The translations under genes were made by a program, and so were the position numbers. Under the pieces are notes generated by a model, which made no database searches, was not told the DNA's origin, and worked only from the letters and a program-made list of their open reading frames with translations. DNA of 64,000 nucleotides, from assembly GCF_001886695.1 (NCBI RefSeq), contig NZ_CP018097.1:372001-436000 (forward strand), read 5' to 3'. This document shows positions 54,931-64,000 of the stretch, in pieces. Position 1 is the stretch's first letter. Each line of letters opens with the position of its first letter. This DNA comes from Aurantiacibacter gangjinensis (GTDB lineage Bacteria > Pseudomonadota > Alphaproteobacteria > Sphingomonadales > Sphingomonadaceae).

Positions 54931-55230
54931 CTAACTCGACCGGATTGGAAAGCCGTGCCTTTCGTGCAGGGCTGCAAGCAGAGCATCCTGCGTGTTGACG
55001 AAGCCACCTTCAGGAAAGGCGAGCGCGGGGCAGTTCTGGTTGTCTTCACCCAGTGCCTCGACCACCGGAACGCGAGGTTTTGTCCACGGCACGCGGATGA
55101 CGTTGAGCCTCGCGCCAAGCTCGGGAAAGAGCGCGAGCAGGCCGTCCACCTCCACACAATCGCGGCAGAAATACTCGCCGTCGTCGTCGGTGTAGCTGCG
55201 CTCGAGAATGAAGAGGGTGTCTTTGGCCAT
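54931..55230 (-). CDS. DUF3088 domain-containing protein
   Basis: 99 residues. The DUF3088 pattern is clear: LFILERSYTDDDGEYFCRDC, VEVDGLLALFPELGARLNVI, VEALGEDNQNCPALAFPEGG and LHERHGFPIRS. It is a thioredoxin-like fold of unknown function. AGGA at the right distance favours the ATG at 55230; the ATG at 55236, overlapping the upstream stop (ATGA), is also possible. Confidence 0.82.
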   Translation of the reverse strand: MAKDTLFILERSYTDDDGEYFCRDCVEVDGLLALFPELGARLNVIRVPWTKPRVPVVEALGEDNQNCPALAFPEGGFVNTQDALLAALHERHGFPIRSS

Positions 55231-55232
55231 GG

Positions 55233-55637
55233 TCATCCTGTCGCGCTGTGCCATTCGAACGCGGAAAAATGGGACTCACCGCGGACATAGGCATCCAGCA
55301 CAACTGCCGCCTCCTCTCGCGAAATTCGGCTGCCAGCAAGCGGCGGGGGCCCGGAGAACATCCGCGCGAAAAACCCTTGCTTGGCATGAGGGGCCGACGG
55401 GGCGCCACCTCTGCGATATCCTGCCAAATGACCACCTGCGTCCCTTCGATACCATTCCAGAACGAATGCGCCATCTGTCGCCAGAACATTAAGCTGGTCG
55501 TCGGGATCGCGGATGAGGCATATGAAGCGATTTTCCTGATCAGGTCGAGCCGCAACATCGGCAAGCGTAGAACGTATCCATACGGGGGTGGGGTCTACCA
55601 TCGCCTCGTCTCCGGCAATGATGGCAGACCAGGTCAC
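55233..55637 (-). CDS. Hypothetical protein, 134 residues
   Basis: A soluble protein without recognised domain; [20 protein letters not shown] and [19 protein letters not shown] are its most ordered-looking parts. The GTG start at 55637 overlaps the stop of the carboxylase gene, so it is translated as part of that operon. It has no membrane segment. Confidence 0.55.
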   Translation of the reverse strand: MTWSAIIAGDEAMVDPTPVWIRSTLADVAARPDQENRFICLIRDPDDQLNVLATDGAFVLEWYRRDAGGHLAGYRRGGAPSAPHAKQGFFARMFSGPPPLAGSRISREEAAVVLDAYVRGESHFSAFEWHSATG

Positions 55638-57235
55638 ATCCTGAACACGCCGAAGCGCGGCGTCTCGGGTATCGGCGCTTCCAGACAGGCTGCAAGGCTC
55701 AGGCCCAGCACATCGCGCGTTTGCACGGGGTCGATCACTCCGTCATCCCATAGCCGCGCGGTGGCGTAATAGGAGTTTCCTTCGTCCTCGTATTTCTGGC
55801 GGATCGGGGCCTTGAACTCTTCGGCCTGTTCCTCAGTCCAGCTGTCGGCGTCGCGATGAACGGTGGCGAGCACGCTGGCCGCCTGCTCCCCGCCCATCAC
55901 CGAAATGCGCGCATTGGGCCAGGTGAACATGAAGCGCGGGGAATAGGCCCGGCCGCACATGCCATAATTGCCCGCGCCGAAGCTGCCGCCGATCACCACG
56001 GTGATCTTGGGCACCTGTGCCGTGGCCACTGCCGTCACCAGCTTCGCGCCGTGCTTGGCAATCCCTTCCGCCTCATATTTCCCGCCGACCATGAAACCGG
56101 AGATATTCTGCAGGAACAGCAGGGGGATGCCGCGCTGGCAGGCAAGCTGGATAAAATGCGCGCCCTTCTGCGCGCTTTCGGAAAACAGCACGCCATTATT
56201 GGCAAGGATCGCTACCGGCATGCCCCAGATATGCGCAAAACCGCATACCAGCGTGCTGCCGTAATCACGCTTGAATTCGTGAAACTCGCTGCCGTCCACA
56301 ATGCGCGCGATCACCTCGTGCACATCGTATGGCGCGCGCACATCGTCGGGGATGATGGCGTAGAGATCGTCGGCATCGAATTTGGGCGCTTGCGGTTCGC
56401 GAATGTCCAGCTTCGCTTTCTCGCTCTCGCCAAGATGGCTGACGATGTCGCGCACAATGGTGAGCGCATGTTCGTCATTCTCGGCAAGGTGGTCGACCAC
56501 GCCCGATTTCTTCGCATGGAGCGCGCCGCCGCCCAGATCCTCTGCGCTGATTTCTTCGCCGGTCGCAGCTTTCACCAGCGGCGGCCCGGCGAGAAAGATT
56601 GTCCCCTGCTCGCGCACGATCACGCTCTCGTCGCTCATCGCAGGCACATAGGCACCACCCGCCGTGCAGCTTCCCATCACGCAGGCGATCTGCGGGATGC
56701 CCTTCGCACTCATGTTCGCTTGATTGTAAAAAATGCGCCCGAAATGGTCGCGGTCAGGGAAGACTTCGGCTTGGAACGGCAAGTTCGCCCCGCCGCTATC
56801 GACCAGATAGATGCACGGCAAATTGTTCGCCTCGGCTATCTCCTGCGCGCGCAAATGCTTCTTCACCGTCATCGGGTAGTAGGAGCCGCCCTTCACCGTC
56901 GCATCATTGGCCGCGATCATGACCTGACGGCCCGAGACGCGCCCGATGCCTGCAATGATGGAGGCCCCGTTCACATCGCCAGTATACATGCCGTTGGCCG
57001 CCAGCTGGCCGATTTCGAGGAAGGGTGAGCCCGGGTCGAGCAACCGCTCCACGCGTTCCCGTGGCAATAGCTTGCCGCGTGCGACATGCTTCTCCCGATG
57101 CCGCTCCGGCCCGCCCAGCGCCGCCTCGGCAACCTTGGCGCGCAGCTCTTCGGCGAGCGCCTGGTTGTGCGCGAAACGCGCCTTTGCATCGGGGCTCTCG
57201 CGATCGAGCGAAGTCGTCAGAACAGGTGCAGTCAT
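55634..57235 (-). CDS. mccB: Methylcrotonyl-CoA carboxylase carboxyltransferase (beta) subunit
   Basis: 533 residues of biotin-dependent carboxyltransferase, in leucine breakdown: methylcrotonyl-CoA to methylglutaconyl-CoA. The two crotonase-fold domains are visible ([89 protein letters not shown]). The match to MCC rather than propionyl-CoA carboxylase is supported by isovaleryl-CoA dehydrogenase upstream. The biotin-carrying alpha subunit is not in the window. The start at 57235 has GGAGGGAAA before it. Confidence 0.92.
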   Translation of the reverse strand: MTAPVLTTSLDRESPDAKARFAHNQALAEELRAKVAEAALGGPERHREKHVARGKLLPRERVERLLDPGSPFLEIGQLAANGMYTGDVNGASIIAGIGRVSGRQVMIAANDATVKGGSYYPMTVKKHLRAQEIAEANNLPCIYLVDSGGANLPFQAEVFPDRDHFGRIFYNQANMSAKGIPQIACVMGSCTAGGAYVPAMSDESVIVREQGTIFLAGPPLVKAATGEEISAEDLGGGALHAKKSGVVDHLAENDEHALTIVRDIVSHLGESEKAKLDIREPQAPKFDADDLYAIIPDDVRAPYDVHEVIARIVDGSEFHEFKRDYGSTLVCGFAHIWGMPVAILANNGVLFSESAQKGAHFIQLACQRGIPLLFLQNISGFMVGGKYEAEGIAKHGAKLVTAVATAQVPKITVVIGGSFGAGNYGMCGRAYSPRFMFTWPNARISVMGGEQAASVLATVHRDADSWTEEQAEEFKAPIRQKYEDEGNSYYATARLWDDGVIDPVQTRDVLGLSLAACLEAPIPETPRFGVFRM

Positions 57236-57290
57236 TTTCCCTCCTGAAACGGGCCGTAGCGAGGTCACGGCGCAAGGCCAAGCGTGCGGT

Positions 57291-57782
57291 TCACGGCTGT
57301 CCGCGTTTGTGCCGTCGCCACAATACGATGAGCGCGATCGCCAGCGTAAGATCGAACAGGATCAGCAGCGCCCAGTTCTGGCTCTGGCTGTTGCCGACCA
57401 GCCGGGCCGTCGCCGGATCACCGGGCAGATAGCGGATCGGCGCGGTGGACAGGCCCGCCCAGAAATCCGCAGCGCCGTCTTCGATCTTTTCGCGCCCTTC
57501 GAAGGTCGTGCCGTCCACTTGGTAGCGATAGATTAGCGTGTCGCCTGTGCTGCGAAAGCCGGAATAGTCGCGAAGCTCGACAATCTCGGCGGTGGTGGGA
57601 ATACCCTCCGCCTCCAGCGCCGCCGCGATGGCAGCGCCCCGGAACTGCCAGAAGTGTAGACCGGCAATCGCCAGAACGGCGATGGCGATCAAGATCCATG
57701 TTCGCAGCGGGGTCTGAGCCGACGTCAGTTTTGCTTTTCCGTCAATCTTGCCGGTCGTCTGACAGTAGAAGCCCCTCGGCAT
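57291..57782 (-). CDS. DUF3592-like membrane protein
   Basis: 163 residues: hydrophobic helices at about 28-47 and 137-156 surround a beta domain with [19 protein letters not shown] and [12 protein letters not shown], then [17 protein letters not shown], the DUF3592 pattern. The start is uncertain because the 5' part overlaps the neighbouring gene by 41 bases. It is situated between ivd and mccB. Confidence 0.68.
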   Translation of the reverse strand: MPRGFYCQTTGKIDGKAKLTSAQTPLRTWILIAIAVLAIAGLHFWQFRGAAIAAALEAEGIPTTAEIVELRDYSGFRSTGDTLIYRYQVDGTTFEGREKIEDGAADFWAGLSTAPIRYLPGDPATARLVGNSQSQNWALLILFDLTLAIALIVLWRRHKRGQP

Positions 57783-58161
57783 GCAGAGCGCGCAGACACT
57801 CATCGTCGTCAATGCGTTCAACCGTCGCCTGCAGGGCTTGGGGGTCGACTGCCGAACAGGGCTGGGCGGGGCCGGCGATCACCTTTTTGCAATAGGCGCA
57901 GGTCGCCTCTTCCTTCTGCGGTTCGGCATAGGCCTGTTCGGCCTCCAGCGTTCTGCCCGGCAGGAACCAGATGGCGCGGGCCAGATAGCCGAGCGAGCAC
58001 AGCAGAACGCCCAGACCGATGCCGAGATTGGCGAAGAACAGTGCGAGATAAAAGCCCTCGTTACTGTCGGCCGAATTGGCCATAAGAGCTGACATCACGC
58101 CGATGATGATCAACATCCAGCCGATTGTCGTCGGTGTCGATCCGTCCGGTCTTTCGGTCAT
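57742..58161 (-). CDS. Membrane protein with C-terminal cysteine pair, 139 residues
   Basis: Two hydrophobic helices (14-30 and 37-66) followed by a soluble tail with ATCAYCKKVIAGPAQPC, a CxxC plus third Cys that could bind zinc or a metal. No family is recognised. It lies 23 bases after the end of ivd. Confidence 0.65.
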   Translation of the reverse strand: MTERPDGSTPTTIGWMLIIIGVMSALMANSADSNEGFYLALFFANLGIGLGVLLCSLGYLARAIWFLPGRTLEAEQAYAEPQKEEATCAYCKKVIAGPAQPCSAVDPQALQATVERIDDDECLRALHAEGLLLSDDRQD

Positions 58162-58184
58162 ACTGCACCTCTCCGTTTTACGCG

Positions 58185-59348
58185 TCAGCCTGCCCCAATC
58201 AGTTCGCGCCCGATCAGCATCCGGCGGATCTCGTTCGTGCCTGCGCCGATATCCAGCAGCTTGGCATCGCGCAAATAGCGCTCCACCGGCCAGTCGGTCG
58301 TGTAGCCTGCGCCGCCCAATGCCTGCACCGCTTCGCCTGCCGCGCGGAAAGCATTCTCGCTGGAGAGCAGGATCGCGCCCGCCGCATCGAAGCGCGTCGT
58401 CTTGCCCGCATCGCAGGCTTTCGCCACGGCGTAGGCATAGGCGCGCGCGGATTGCAGGGCGACATACATGTCCGCCACCTTGGCCTGGATGAGCTGGAAA
58501 TCGCCGATGCGCTTGCCGAACTGGTTACGCTCTCGGACGTAAGGAATGACGGTGTCGAGGCAGGCCTGCATGATACCGATCTGCACACCGCACAGCACCA
58601 CGCGCTCGTAATCGAGCCCGCTCATCAGCACTTGCACGCCGCGCCCGACTTCGCCCAGCACGCTTTCTTGCGGAACGTGACAATCCTCGAACACCAGTTC
58701 GGAAGTGATCGAGCCCTTCATGCCCATCTTGTCGATCTTCTGGCCCGGACTGAACCCCGCCATGTCCTTCTCGATCAGGAAGGCGGTGATGCCTTTGGAG
58801 CCGCCTGCCGGGTCGGTCTTCGCGTAGACCACCAGCGTTTCGGCGACATGGCCGTTGGTGATCCAGAACTTCGTGCCGTTGAGCAAGAAGCCGCCCTGCA
58901 CGGCGTCGGCCTTCAGCTTCATGCTCACCACGTCGGAGCCTGCCGCCGGTTCGCTCATGGCTAGGCTGCCCACATGCTCGCCCGAAATCAGGCCGGGGAG
59001 GTACTTTGCCTTCTGCGATGCATTACCCCAGCGGGCGATCTGGTTGACGCAGAGATTGGAATGCGCGCCGTAGGACAGGCCTACGGCAGCACTCGCGCGG
59101 CTGATTTCCTCCACCGCGATGGTGTGCTCCAGATAGCCGAGACCCGTGCCGCCATCATCTTCGCTCACCGTCATGCCGTGCAGTCCCAGCTCGCCCATTT
59201 CCGGCCACAGCTCGATCGGGAACCAGTCTTCGCGGTCGGCTTTCTCCGCCAGCGGCGCGACGCGTTCATCGGCGAAGCGCGCGACACTCTCGCGGATCAT
59301 CTGCGCTTCTTCGGTCAGGCCGAAATCGAAATCGGGGGTGGCACGCAT
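58185..59348 (-). CDS. ivd: Isovaleryl-CoA dehydrogenase
   Basis: Acyl-CoA dehydrogenase for isovaleryl-CoA, in leucine catabolism. 387 residues. The catalytic base is E248 in SGLDYERVVL, the position that distinguishes isovaleryl-CoA from straight-chain acyl-CoA dehydrogenases. FAD-binding signatures AMSEPAAGSDVVSM and QALGGAGYTTDWPVERYLRD are present. It is followed downstream by two membrane genes and then mccB, the next catabolic step. Confidence 0.93.
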   Translation of the reverse strand: MRATPDFDFGLTEEAQMIRESVARFADERVAPLAEKADREDWFPIELWPEMGELGLHGMTVSEDDGGTGLGYLEHTIAVEEISRASAAVGLSYGAHSNLCVNQIARWGNASQKAKYLPGLISGEHVGSLAMSEPAAGSDVVSMKLKADAVQGGFLLNGTKFWITNGHVAETLVVYAKTDPAGGSKGITAFLIEKDMAGFSPGQKIDKMGMKGSITSELVFEDCHVPQESVLGEVGRGVQVLMSGLDYERVVLCGVQIGIMQACLDTVIPYVRERNQFGKRIGDFQLIQAKVADMYVALQSARAYAYAVAKACDAGKTTRFDAAGAILLSSENAFRAAGEAVQALGGAGYTTDWPVERYLRDAKLLDIGAGTNEIRRMLIGRELIGAG

Positions 59349-59458
59349 GGGACGGAAAACTCCTTTTCTGCGCCCGCCTGTAGCAACCGCACTGGCTCAC
59401 GCAAACAGGTTGCACCAGAAACTTGGCGCGGCGCTAGGATTCACCGGCGTCTGCCACT

Positions 59459-60985
59459 ATGTGTGCCGCCATGGTTCTCGAGGATGGCACGGCAATGGCG
59501 CAGATGACTGAGCCGCAAGCGGAATTTTCCGACGAGAGCGCGCGTCTCGAAGTGGTCGAAAGTTTCGACGCAGAGGCGCTGGAAGGCGACGCGGAACTGC
59601 AGGCCATCGTCGATTTCGCAGCCAAGCTGTGCGGCGCGCCGGTCTCGGTCGTCACGCTGCTGGAACAGGAGACACAGCGCTTCCTCGCCAAACAGGGTAT
59701 CGAGGATATCTCCACACCGCGCAAAGCCGCGTTCTGCAACCAGACCATCGGCTCTGACGAAATGCTGGAAGTGATGGATGCTACCGTCGATCCGCGCTTT
59801 GCCGATAATCCGCTCGTCACCGATCCGCCCGACATCCGCTATTACGCCGGGCAGCCACTGGTGTCGGAAGAAGGCGCGTCGCTCGGTACGCTGTGCGTTA
59901 TCGATACCAAGGCGCATGACGAGCCGCTTAGCGATTTCCAGCGGCAAGGCATGGCGGTGCTGGCACAAGCCGCAATCCGTCGCCTGGAAGCGCGCCGCAG
60001 TGCCAAGGTCGCCGAGCGCACCATTGCCGAGCGCGAGGAACGCCTGCGCCGCATGATCGAAGGCGTGCCGCAGATCGCATGGTCCGCCGATGCCGATGGC
60101 AATTTCGATTACTTCAACGGGCGCTGGAAAGAGGTGACCGGCACCGAGGCACCCCGCGTATCGTCGGACTGGCGACCGTTCGTCCATCCGGACGATGCCG
60201 ACGAAGTGTTTGCCGAATGGCAGCGCTGCTTTGCCGCGAGTGAGTCGTTTGAAGTGGAATATCGGCTGAAGCAGGCAGACGGATCGTGGGAATGGGTGCT
60301 CTCGCTCGCCGTGCCGGTGGCCGAGCGTGGCGGCGATGCAGTCCGCTGGTTCGGCACGCTGACCGACATCCATGAAGTCCGCGCTGCGCTGGAAGAGCGC
60401 GACCTGCTCACGCATGAGCTCTCACACCGGATCAAGAATATCTTTGCCGTGGTCATCGGTCTGGCAACGCTGAAAGCACGCAACACGCCCGAACACGCGC
60501 CTTTCGCGAAGGAGCTTACCGACGTGCTGTCTTCGCTTGGCCGCGCGCACGAATTCGTGCGCCCTCATGGCAGCGGTCATCAGGAGAGCCTGCAGGGCCT
60601 GCTGACGACTCTCTTCTCGCCCTATATCGGGCCTGCCGGGCCGCGCGTGAAGGTGTCCGGCATCGATACCGAGGTGAGTGCCCGCGCCGCTACGCCGATT
60701 GCCTTGGTGTTCCACGAATTGGCGACCAATTCGGCCAAATACGGCGCGCTCTCGGTCGATGGCGGCCATGTCACACTGGAAGCCGAGGATTGCGGCGACA
60801 CGATTGCGCTGACATGGCGCGAGCATTGCGGGCCGCCGGTCAGCGATGGCGGACACCGCGGCTTCGGTTCGCGCCTCGTCGAAATGAGCGTGACCGGCCA
60901 GCTCCAGGGTACGTGGGAACGACATTTCGAGCGCGACGGGCTGGTGGCCGAACTGACCATGGCGAAAGCCGCCCTCGCCGACTGA
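59459..60985 (+). CDS. HWE-family sensor histidine kinase with GAF and PAS domains
   Basis: 508 residues. Order: GAF domain (about 45-175), linker, PAS domain (about 192-315, FDYFNGRWKEVTG, WVLSLAVPVAERGG), and a HWE/HisKA_2 transmitter with LTHELSHRIKNIFAVV (phosphoacceptor H323), FHELATNSAKYGALS and WREHCGPPV. No membrane segment, so the signal is cytoplasmic. The stop and the ATG of the ABC ATPase gene are adjacent (60985/60986), so the kinase and transporter are one operon. No response regulator is present. Start uncertain: ATG 59459, 59471 or 59495. Confidence 0.9.
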   Translation: MCAAMVLEDGTAMAQMTEPQAEFSDESARLEVVESFDAEALEGDAELQAIVDFAAKLCGAPVSVVTLLEQETQRFLAKQGIEDISTPRKAAFCNQTIGSDEMLEVMDATVDPRFADNPLVTDPPDIRYYAGQPLVSEEGASLGTLCVIDTKAHDEPLSDFQRQGMAVLAQAAIRRLEARRSAKVAERTIAEREERLRRMIEGVPQIAWSADADGNFDYFNGRWKEVTGTEAPRVSSDWRPFVHPDDADEVFAEWQRCFAASESFEVEYRLKQADGSWEWVLSLAVPVAERGGDAVRWFGTLTDIHEVRAALEERDLLTHELSHRIKNIFAVVIGLATLKARNTPEHAPFAKELTDVLSSLGRAHEFVRPHGSGHQESLQGLLTTLFSPYIGPAGPRVKVSGIDTEVSARAATPIALVFHELATNSAKYGALSVDGGHVTLEAEDCGDTIALTWREHCGPPVSDGGHRGFGSRLVEMSVTGQLQGTWERHFERDGLVAELTMAKAALAD

Positions 60986-61753
60986 ATGGGGGATGCCGCC
61001 CCTGATTTCCTGCGCATTGCGGGTCTTAGCAAAACCTATGATGGTGCGCGGGCGGTCGATACCGTTTCGCTGGAGATCGGCGCGGGCGAATTCGTCGCTC
61101 TGGTGGGTGCGTCCGGCTCCGGAAAGTCGACCTTGCTCAAATGCGTGAACAGGCTCGTCGAACCCGATGAGGGGTCGGTGCAGATTGATGGGCAGGACAC
61201 AGCCGGCCTGCCGCCTGCCGAATCGCGCCGACGCATCGGTTACGTGTTCCAGGGCATCGGCCTTTTCCCGCACCTGACCGTCGCGCAGAATATCGCCCTG
61301 CCCTCGCGCCTCGAAAGCAACGCGCTTTCGGCCGACCGCATTGCCGAATTGCTGGCGCTCGTCGAGCTGGAGCCGGAGATGGCCCAGCGCATGCCGTCCG
61401 AATTGTCCGGCGGGCAACGCCAGCGTGTCGGCGTGGCGCGTGCGCTGTCGAGCGAAAGCCATTTGCTGTTGATGGACGAACCCTTCGGCGCGCTCGATCC
61501 GCTGACGCGCGGCGAATTGGGAAAGCGCGTTCGACGCTTGCACGACCAACTGCACCTCACGACAGTTCTCGTGACGCATGACATGGCCGAGGCGCTGTTG
61601 CTGGCAACCCGCGTTCTGGTGATGGATTCAGGGCGGATCGTGGCGGACGAAACACCTGCCGCGCTGCTCTCGGGCGCGGGTGGCGAGGTAGCGCAGGCGC
61701 TTGTCGATGTGCCCCGCGCGCAGGCAGAGGCTCTTTCGGGGATCGCCCGATGA
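60986..61753 (+). CDS. ABC transporter ATP-binding protein, osmoprotectant type
   Basis: 255 residues. Walker A GASGSGKS (41-48), signature LSGGQRQRV, Walker B LLLMDEPFGALDPLTR and the H-loop VLVTHDMAEALLL. The DEPFGALDPLTR form and the neighbour (a fused permease/binding protein) fit OpuCA/ProV-type glycine betaine, choline or related uptake, but CBS domains are absent. It overlaps the permease gene by 4 bases (ATGA). Confidence 0.92.
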   Translation: MGDAAPDFLRIAGLSKTYDGARAVDTVSLEIGAGEFVALVGASGSGKSTLLKCVNRLVEPDEGSVQIDGQDTAGLPPAESRRRIGYVFQGIGLFPHLTVAQNIALPSRLESNALSADRIAELLALVELEPEMAQRMPSELSGGQRQRVGVARALSSESHLLLMDEPFGALDPLTRGELGKRVRRLHDQLHLTTVLVTHDMAEALLLATRVLVMDSGRIVADETPAALLSGAGGEVAQALVDVPRAQAEALSGIAR

Positions 61754-63294
61754 GTGCGGTATGGGACGCGCTGCTGGGCCTCGGCCCGCAATTGGCGGAT
61801 CACGTCCTGCTCAGCGCGGCCGCCGTGGCGTTGGGCATTGCCCTCGCCCTTCCCCTCGCCATCTGGGCTAGCCGTTCCCCATCTGTCGCGCGCGTGGCGT
61901 TAGGCTTTGCCAGCCTCGTGCAGACTATCCCGGCGCTGGCCCTGCTGGCGCTGTTCTTCCCCATCCTTCTCGCTGCCCGGGCACTGCTGGGCGATGGCTT
62001 GCCAACGCTCGGCTTCCTGCCCGCATGGCTGGCGCTGGCGCTTTACGCCTTGCTGCCCATTCTGCGCAACGCCGTGACCGCGATCACCAATATCGATCCC
62101 GAACTGGTGGAAGCGGCGGACGGCCTGGGCATGACCGGATGGCAGAAATTACGCCTTGTCGAGGCTCCGCTGGCCGCGCCTTTTATCATGGCGGGCATCC
62201 GCACGGCGAGCGTGTGGACCATCGGCGCGGGGACGCTGGCGACGACGATCGGACAACGCTCGCTGGGCGATCCGATCTTCGCCGGATTGCAGACGCAGAA
62301 CTGGGCGCTGGTCCTGGCGGGCTGCATCGCCAGCGCCGGACTTGCCTTGACGGCAGACGCGTTGTTCGGGCTGGTCCAGCGCGGACTAGCCGAGCGACGC
62401 CCCCGCCGCGTGCTGGCAGGCGCTTTGCTGGCGATTGGCGGCGTGGCCCTAGCCGCAGCATCGCTGGTCGATTGGCGCGGCGAGGATGCGGAGGAAACGG
62501 TTGTGATCGGCGCGAAGGGCTTCTCGGAACAATATATTCTCGCCCGCGCCATCGGCATCACGCTGGAAGAGGCCGGCTATGCCGTGGAATATCGCGACGG
62601 GCTGGGATCGGCGGTCGTCCACAACGCCGTCACCAGCGGGGCGATCGACATCGCCGTAGATTACACCGGCACGATCTGGACCAACCAGATGGGCCGCAGC
62701 GATAATCCCGGCCGCGATGCGATGTATGATGCACTGGCTGCATGGGAAGCCGAAACCTCGGGCGCTCTGGTGCTGGGGCGGCTCGGCTTCGAAAATGCTT
62801 ACGGACTGGCCGTGCGCGCAGAAACGGCGAACATGCGCGGTATCGAGACGATAACCGATCTCGCCAATGTCGCGGGCGAGATGACGATCGGCGGCGATCC
62901 GGAGTTTTTCGAGCGGCCTGAATGGTTCGGCGTGCGCGACGCCTATGGCCTGCAATCTGCCGACCGGCGCAATTTCGCGCCGACTTTCATGTATAGCGCG
63001 CTCGGCTCGGGCGAGGCCGATGTGATCAGCGCCTATACGTCGGACGGGCGGATCGCTGCCGACGGGTTGAGGGTGCTGGACGATCCACTGGGCGCGTTCC
63101 CGAATTACGATGCGATCATTCTGCTCTCGCCCGACAGCGGTGCCAATGAGGCATTGGTGGAGGCGTTGCAGCCTCTTGTCGGCTCGGTCGATGTGGGGAC
63201 GATGCGGCAGGCCAACCTCATGGTCGACCGCGACGAGAACAAGCGCACCCCCCAGCAGGCTGCGCGCTGGTTGCTCGCGCAAATCGCGCGTTAA
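61750..63294 (+). CDS. Fused permease-substrate-binding protein of an osmoprotectant ABC transporter
   Basis: 514 residues. The N-terminal part (1-235) is a permease with about six helices and the EAA-like loop EAADGLGMTGWQKLRLVEAP. The C-terminal part (from about 255) is a ProX/OpuAC-type binding protein: VIGAKGFSEQYILARAIG, DIAVDYTGTIW, and the periplasmic lobe GEADVISAYTSDGRIAADGL. Such fusions import betaine, choline or carnitine. The start overlaps the ATPase gene (ATGA). It converges with the methyltransferase gene, 4-base overlap. Confidence 0.92.
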   Translation: MSAVWDALLGLGPQLADHVLLSAAAVALGIALALPLAIWASRSPSVARVALGFASLVQTIPALALLALFFPILLAARALLGDGLPTLGFLPAWLALALYALLPILRNAVTAITNIDPELVEAADGLGMTGWQKLRLVEAPLAAPFIMAGIRTASVWTIGAGTLATTIGQRSLGDPIFAGLQTQNWALVLAGCIASAGLALTADALFGLVQRGLAERRPRRVLAGALLAIGGVALAAASLVDWRGEDAEETVVIGAKGFSEQYILARAIGITLEEAGYAVEYRDGLGSAVVHNAVTSGAIDIAVDYTGTIWTNQMGRSDNPGRDAMYDALAAWEAETSGALVLGRLGFENAYGLAVRAETANMRGIETITDLANVAGEMTIGGDPEFFERPEWFGVRDAYGLQSADRRNFAPTFMYSALGSGEADVISAYTSDGRIAADGLRVLDDPLGAFPNYDAIILLSPDSGANEALVEALQPLVGSVDVGTMRQANLMVDRDENKRTPQQAARWLLAQIAR

Positions 63295-64000
63295 TCCGTC
63301 CCAAACCCGGCACCGTCGGGCCAATCCCGTCCGGCGAGGCCCATCACCTTGAACAGCTCACCCATCTGGTCCGGCGCGGTAAGGCGGTCTTTCGCGCGCA
63401 TCAGCGCCTCCCGGTGCTGCGGTGCAAACTCGGCAAGCGCCTCCGCGCGCTCGTCGATACCCAGCCGGGTGAGGAACTCGCCCTGCGTAACCGTGCCCAG
63501 CACGCGCGCATCGCGGGAGCGGGCGATCTGCGCCATTTGCGCAAAATCGACATGGGCGGTGATGTCGCTATCGCCCGGCGCATCGAAAATGCCGATCTTC
63601 CGGTGGTCCTTCACCGCCTGCACGCTCGAGCCGTGGCGTCCATCGGCGTGCCCGTAATCGATGAACAGCGCGGCACCGCCCTGTTCTTTCAGCCGGCCCG
63701 CAACTTCGAACAGCGCCGATGCCGATGCGGGCGATGTTTCAATCACCGAACCGGCGGGCAGATCGCGCTTCACCTCCGGAACCGCGCTGTCCATTACCTG
63801 CTGGCCGACCGTTTCGATGAACTTGTCACTGTCCAGCCCGACCATGACTTCGCGCCAGCCAGCGTCCGTCTTGACCAACTGGCGGACTGGCAGCGCGTCG
63901 AGAAACTCATTGGCGACGAGCAGGATCGGCCCCTGCATCGGCACGCGGGAGAGGTCGGGAAAATGGATGGCGTCGGGGATTGTCGCCAATTGCCGATCGC
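63291..64000 (-). CDS. SAM-dependent methyltransferase, MidA/NDUFAF7 family (5' end outside window)
   Basis: Only the C-terminal 235 or so codons are in the window; the start lies beyond 64000. The DUF185/MidA core is visible: GPILLVANEFLDALPVRQLV (the NEFLDALP motif), ALFIDYGHADGRHGSSVQAV and GDSDITAHVDFAQMAQIA. Mitochondrial NDUFAF7 methylates an arginine in complex I; the bacterial role is inferred from that. The stop overlaps the convergent transporter gene by 4 bases. Confidence 0.92.
   Translation of the reverse strand, partial: DRQLATIPDAIHFPDLSRVPMQGPILLVANEFLDALPVRQLVKTDAGWREVMVGLDSDKFIETVGQQVMDSAVPEVKRDLPAGSVIETSPASASALFEVAGRLKEQGGAALFIDYGHADGRHGSSVQAVKDHRKIGIFDAPGDSDITAHVDFAQMAQIARSRDARVLGTVTQGEFLTRLGIDERAEALAEFAPQHREALMRAKDRLTAPDQMGELFKVMGLAGRDWPDGAGFGTD

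Overview
The window is a GC-rich, densely coding chromosomal segment of an alphaproteobacterium. The best fit is Sphingomonadales, probably the Erythrobacter/Altererythrobacter side of Erythrobacteraceae. The basis is gene content (GapR/DUF2312, DUF1244, a zf-CHCC zinc-finger protein, a MidA-type methyltransferase, PEP-CTERM proteins, an isovaleryl-CoA dehydrogenase/methylcrotonyl-CoA carboxylase pair) and recalled similarity of the proteins, not a database search. I see no rRNA, integrase, transposase, prophage or CRISPR array. One tRNA is present (tRNA-Gly, anticodon GCC).

Layout. 1-6984: a coupled minus-strand run (glycerophosphodiesterase, DCC thiol oxidoreductase, ArsC/Spx-like protein, monooxygenase), the yebC-small membrane protein-ruvC unit, membrane and hypothetical genes, gapR, DUF1244 and, on the plus strand, pyruvate kinase. 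7048-10354: a MarR-like regulator divergent from a LuxR-type regulator, tRNA-Gly, a chaperedoxin-like thioredoxin and a LON-domain protein. 10355-18384: MarC, YggT, argB, ppk2, a nuclease-like protein, nhaA and small genes, plus three kinds of non-coding repeat. 18385-30200: an M28 peptidase, an AT-rich P-loop ATPase insert, nrdB, arylamine N-acetyltransferase, a run of very small membrane genes, a broken DUF559 nuclease gene and nrdA. 30486-42840: acyltransferase, nadB, an orphan ABC ATPase, two endonuclease III-type glycosylases flanking an old-yellow-enzyme reductase, a CHRD lipoprotein, an AT-rich FRG-domain insert behind guaA, and a tiny transcription unit for a 26-residue membrane peptide. 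42840-64000: a TPR lipoprotein with a PEP-CTERM protein, gyrB, sdaA, transporters, lipid-related genes, leucine catabolism genes (mccB, ivd), a HWE sensor kinase followed directly by an osmoprotectant-type ABC transporter, and the start-truncated MidA-like gene.

Most genes are housekeeping and sit in short operons with 4-base ATGA or GTGA overlaps. The clearest departures are two AT-rich single-gene inserts, each directly downstream of and co-directional with a nucleotide-metabolism gene: a P-loop ATPase resembling the Sll1717 family behind nrdB, and an FRG-domain protein behind guaA. They are the best candidates for accessory, possibly defence-related, functions, but nothing in the sequence proves that role. 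Other items of note are a two-copy paired-motif intergenic repeat, a cluster of eight short perfect hairpins, back-to-back palindromes next to a LuxR-type regulator, and several genes too short for ordinary annotation.
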